NCBI RefSeq assembly: GCF_020532625.1
Contig: NZ_JAJAUY010000021.1
Span: 1 to 64,000 of the forward strand
Length of the DNA stretch: 64,000 nt
Direction: 5' to 3'
From: Streptomyces antimicrobicus
GTDB lineage: Bacteria > Actinomycetota > Actinomycetes > Streptomycetales > Streptomycetaceae
Shown: piece by piece, positions 62,991-64,000 of the stretch
How the letters are laid out: every line of letters starts with the position of its first letter
Position numbering within the stretch: the first letter of the stretch is position 1
Made by a program: the position numbers and the translations under genes
The notes under the pieces: model-generated
What the model was told of the DNA's origin: nothing
What the model saw: the letters and a program-made list of their open reading frames with translations, nothing else
The model's database searches: none

Positions 62991-64000
62991 ATGTCCGGAC
63001 TCCGCGCCGCCCGCCACGCCCCGTCACGACACACCGTCACGGGTCCCGGCCGGCAGATACGGCCCCAGCTGGTCCGCGCCGCCGTGCTGCCCACGCTCGC
63101 CGCCGGGCTGAGCGGCGCCGCCGCGGTGATCTTCACGCTGCGGCTGGGCGGGCACGGCGCCGGTGGCGGCCCCGACGCCCGGCTCTGGCCGGTGCTCACC
63201 GGCTGCGTCCTGCTCGTCCTCGGCGCGCTGGCTGCCGCCCTGCTGGGCGCGCAGCGCGCGGCCAAGACCGTACGGGACCGCTGCGAGGCACTGCGCCGCT
63301 CCAGCGTGCGCGGCCGGCAGGAGCTGCGCACCGCCCTGGAGAAGCTGGAGCGTGGCGAGCCCGTGCCGCGCGCCGCGCGGACCGGGGCCGCCGTACCGCC
63401 GGCGGGGACCGAACCGGCGGGCGCGGACGAGTTCTGGCTGCTCGCGCAGGAGCTGCGCGGCGCCCGGGAGCAGGCCCAGGCCGCGCTGGTCCGGCTCGCC
63501 GGGCCCGCCACCGCGTCCGACAGCGAGCAGAAGGTCGAGGTCTTCGTCAATCTCGCGCGGCGCCTCCAGTCACTCGTGCACCGCGAGATCTCACTCCTGG
63601 ACGACCTCGAGGACACGGTCGAGGACCCGGACCTGCTCAAGGAGCTCTTCCACGTCGACCACCTGGCCACCCGGATCCGGCGCCACGCCGAGAACCTGGC
63701 CGTGCTGGGCGGGGCCGCCTCCCGGCGGCAGTGGACCCGGCCCATCGACCTGAGCGAGGTGCTGCGCTCGGCGGTCGCCGAGGTGGAGCAGTACACCCGG
63801 GTCAAGGTGGTGCCGCCGGCGGGTGGCACGGTCCGCGGGCACGCGGTCGCCGACGTGGTGCACCTGCTGGCCGAACTGATCGAGAACGCCACGGTGTTCT
63901 CCGCGCCCGACACCGACGTGGTGGTGCGCGCGGAACGGGTGACCGCGGGCATCGCCGTCGAGGTCGAGGACCGCGGACTCGGCATGCCGGCGCAGGAGCA
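62991..64000 (+). CDS. Sensor histidine kinase, CvnA-like, 5' part
   Basis: The frame stays open from ATG 62991 to the window end (about 336 codons visible). Two N-terminal hydrophobic segments (about 28-48 and 58-80) anchor it in the membrane; a coiled linker follows. VFVNLARRLQSLVHREISLL, DPDLLKELFHVDHLATRIRR and AELIENATVFSAPDTDVVVR give the phospho-acceptor-like region and N box of the kinase core; EDRGLGM is the G1 box. This is the CvnA type that begins conservons (CvnA-B-C-D) in streptomycetes, so roadblock and GTPase genes may follow beyond the window. Confidence 0.85.
   Translation, partial: MSGLRAARHAPSRHTVTGPGRQIRPQLVRAAVLPTLAAGLSGAAAVIFTLRLGGHGAGGGPDARLWPVLTGCVLLVLGALAAALLGAQRAAKTVRDRCEALRRSSVRGRQELRTALEKLERGEPVPRAARTGAAVPPAGTEPAGADEFWLLAQELRGAREQAQAALVRLAGPATASDSEQKVEVFVNLARRLQSLVHREISLLDDLEDTVEDPDLLKELFHVDHLATRIRRHAENLAVLGGAASRRQWTRPIDLSEVLRSAVAEVEQYTRVKVVPPAGGTVRGHAVADVVHLLAELIENATVFSAPDTDVVVRAERVTAGIAVEVEDRGLGMPAQE

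Overview
The window is very GC-rich DNA with GTG/TTG starts, AGGAGG-type ribosome sites and gene families typical of Streptomyces: actinobacterial hopanoid genes, a c-di-AMP-riboswitch-controlled LysM/M23 hydrolase, DUF6234 and DUF7848 proteins, Zur-controlled cysteine-free ribosomal protein paralogues and a CvnA-like kinase. The genus is inferred from gene content and style, not from a database match.

Left arm, 1-7.7 kb: the end of a hopanoid cluster (hpnG 3' end, hpnH, aminotransferase) faces a Tyr phosphatase. Then come a ydaO-type riboswitch with a secreted LysM/M23 hydrolase, an SGNH hydrolase and an MBL-fold hydrolase.

Island, 7.67-29.7 kb: about 22 kb of accessory DNA lies between two identical 311-bp direct copies of the 3' end of the MBL gene. 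It carries a polytopic membrane protein, a very large secreted DNRLRE/LGFP/FG-GAP protein and, divergently, a 2401-residue Rhs polymorphic toxin. That toxin has a Hint self-cleavage domain and a deaminase-like tip, with an immunity candidate behind it. Downstream are two further toxin tips without delivery part or start. Each begins at the same 17-bp sequence found at the end of the Hint domain, and each is followed by an immunity candidate. A related tyrosine-recombinase relic follows each cassette. The first two relics lead into copies of one intercassette repeat; the third cassette instead runs into IS630, IS110, other transposase and ankyrin scraps. It looks like an archive of swappable toxin/immunity cassettes behind one expressed Rhs gene.

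Right arm, 30-45 kb: a redox and hydrolase region. It holds an alpha/beta hydrolase, a flavin monooxygenase/FMN reductase pair, two closely related AraC regulators, a large LuxR regulator, two related HSL-type esterases, DoxX, an isochorismatase-like hydrolase, a YtcJ-like amidohydrolase and Dps.

45-64 kb: an acetate-transporter-like membrane protein, an XRE/NB-ARC/TPR regulator, and a zinc-starvation cluster (S18, CobW-like protein, L31, L33 facing L28, S14) around one Zur-like operator. Then come a diacylglycerol-kinase-like protein, three unknown membrane proteins, an amphi-Trp protein, an MFS transporter, a DUF2252 protein, a MalT-like LuxR regulator and the start of a CvnA-like histidine kinase cut by the window end. 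No tRNA, rRNA or CRISPR array was seen.
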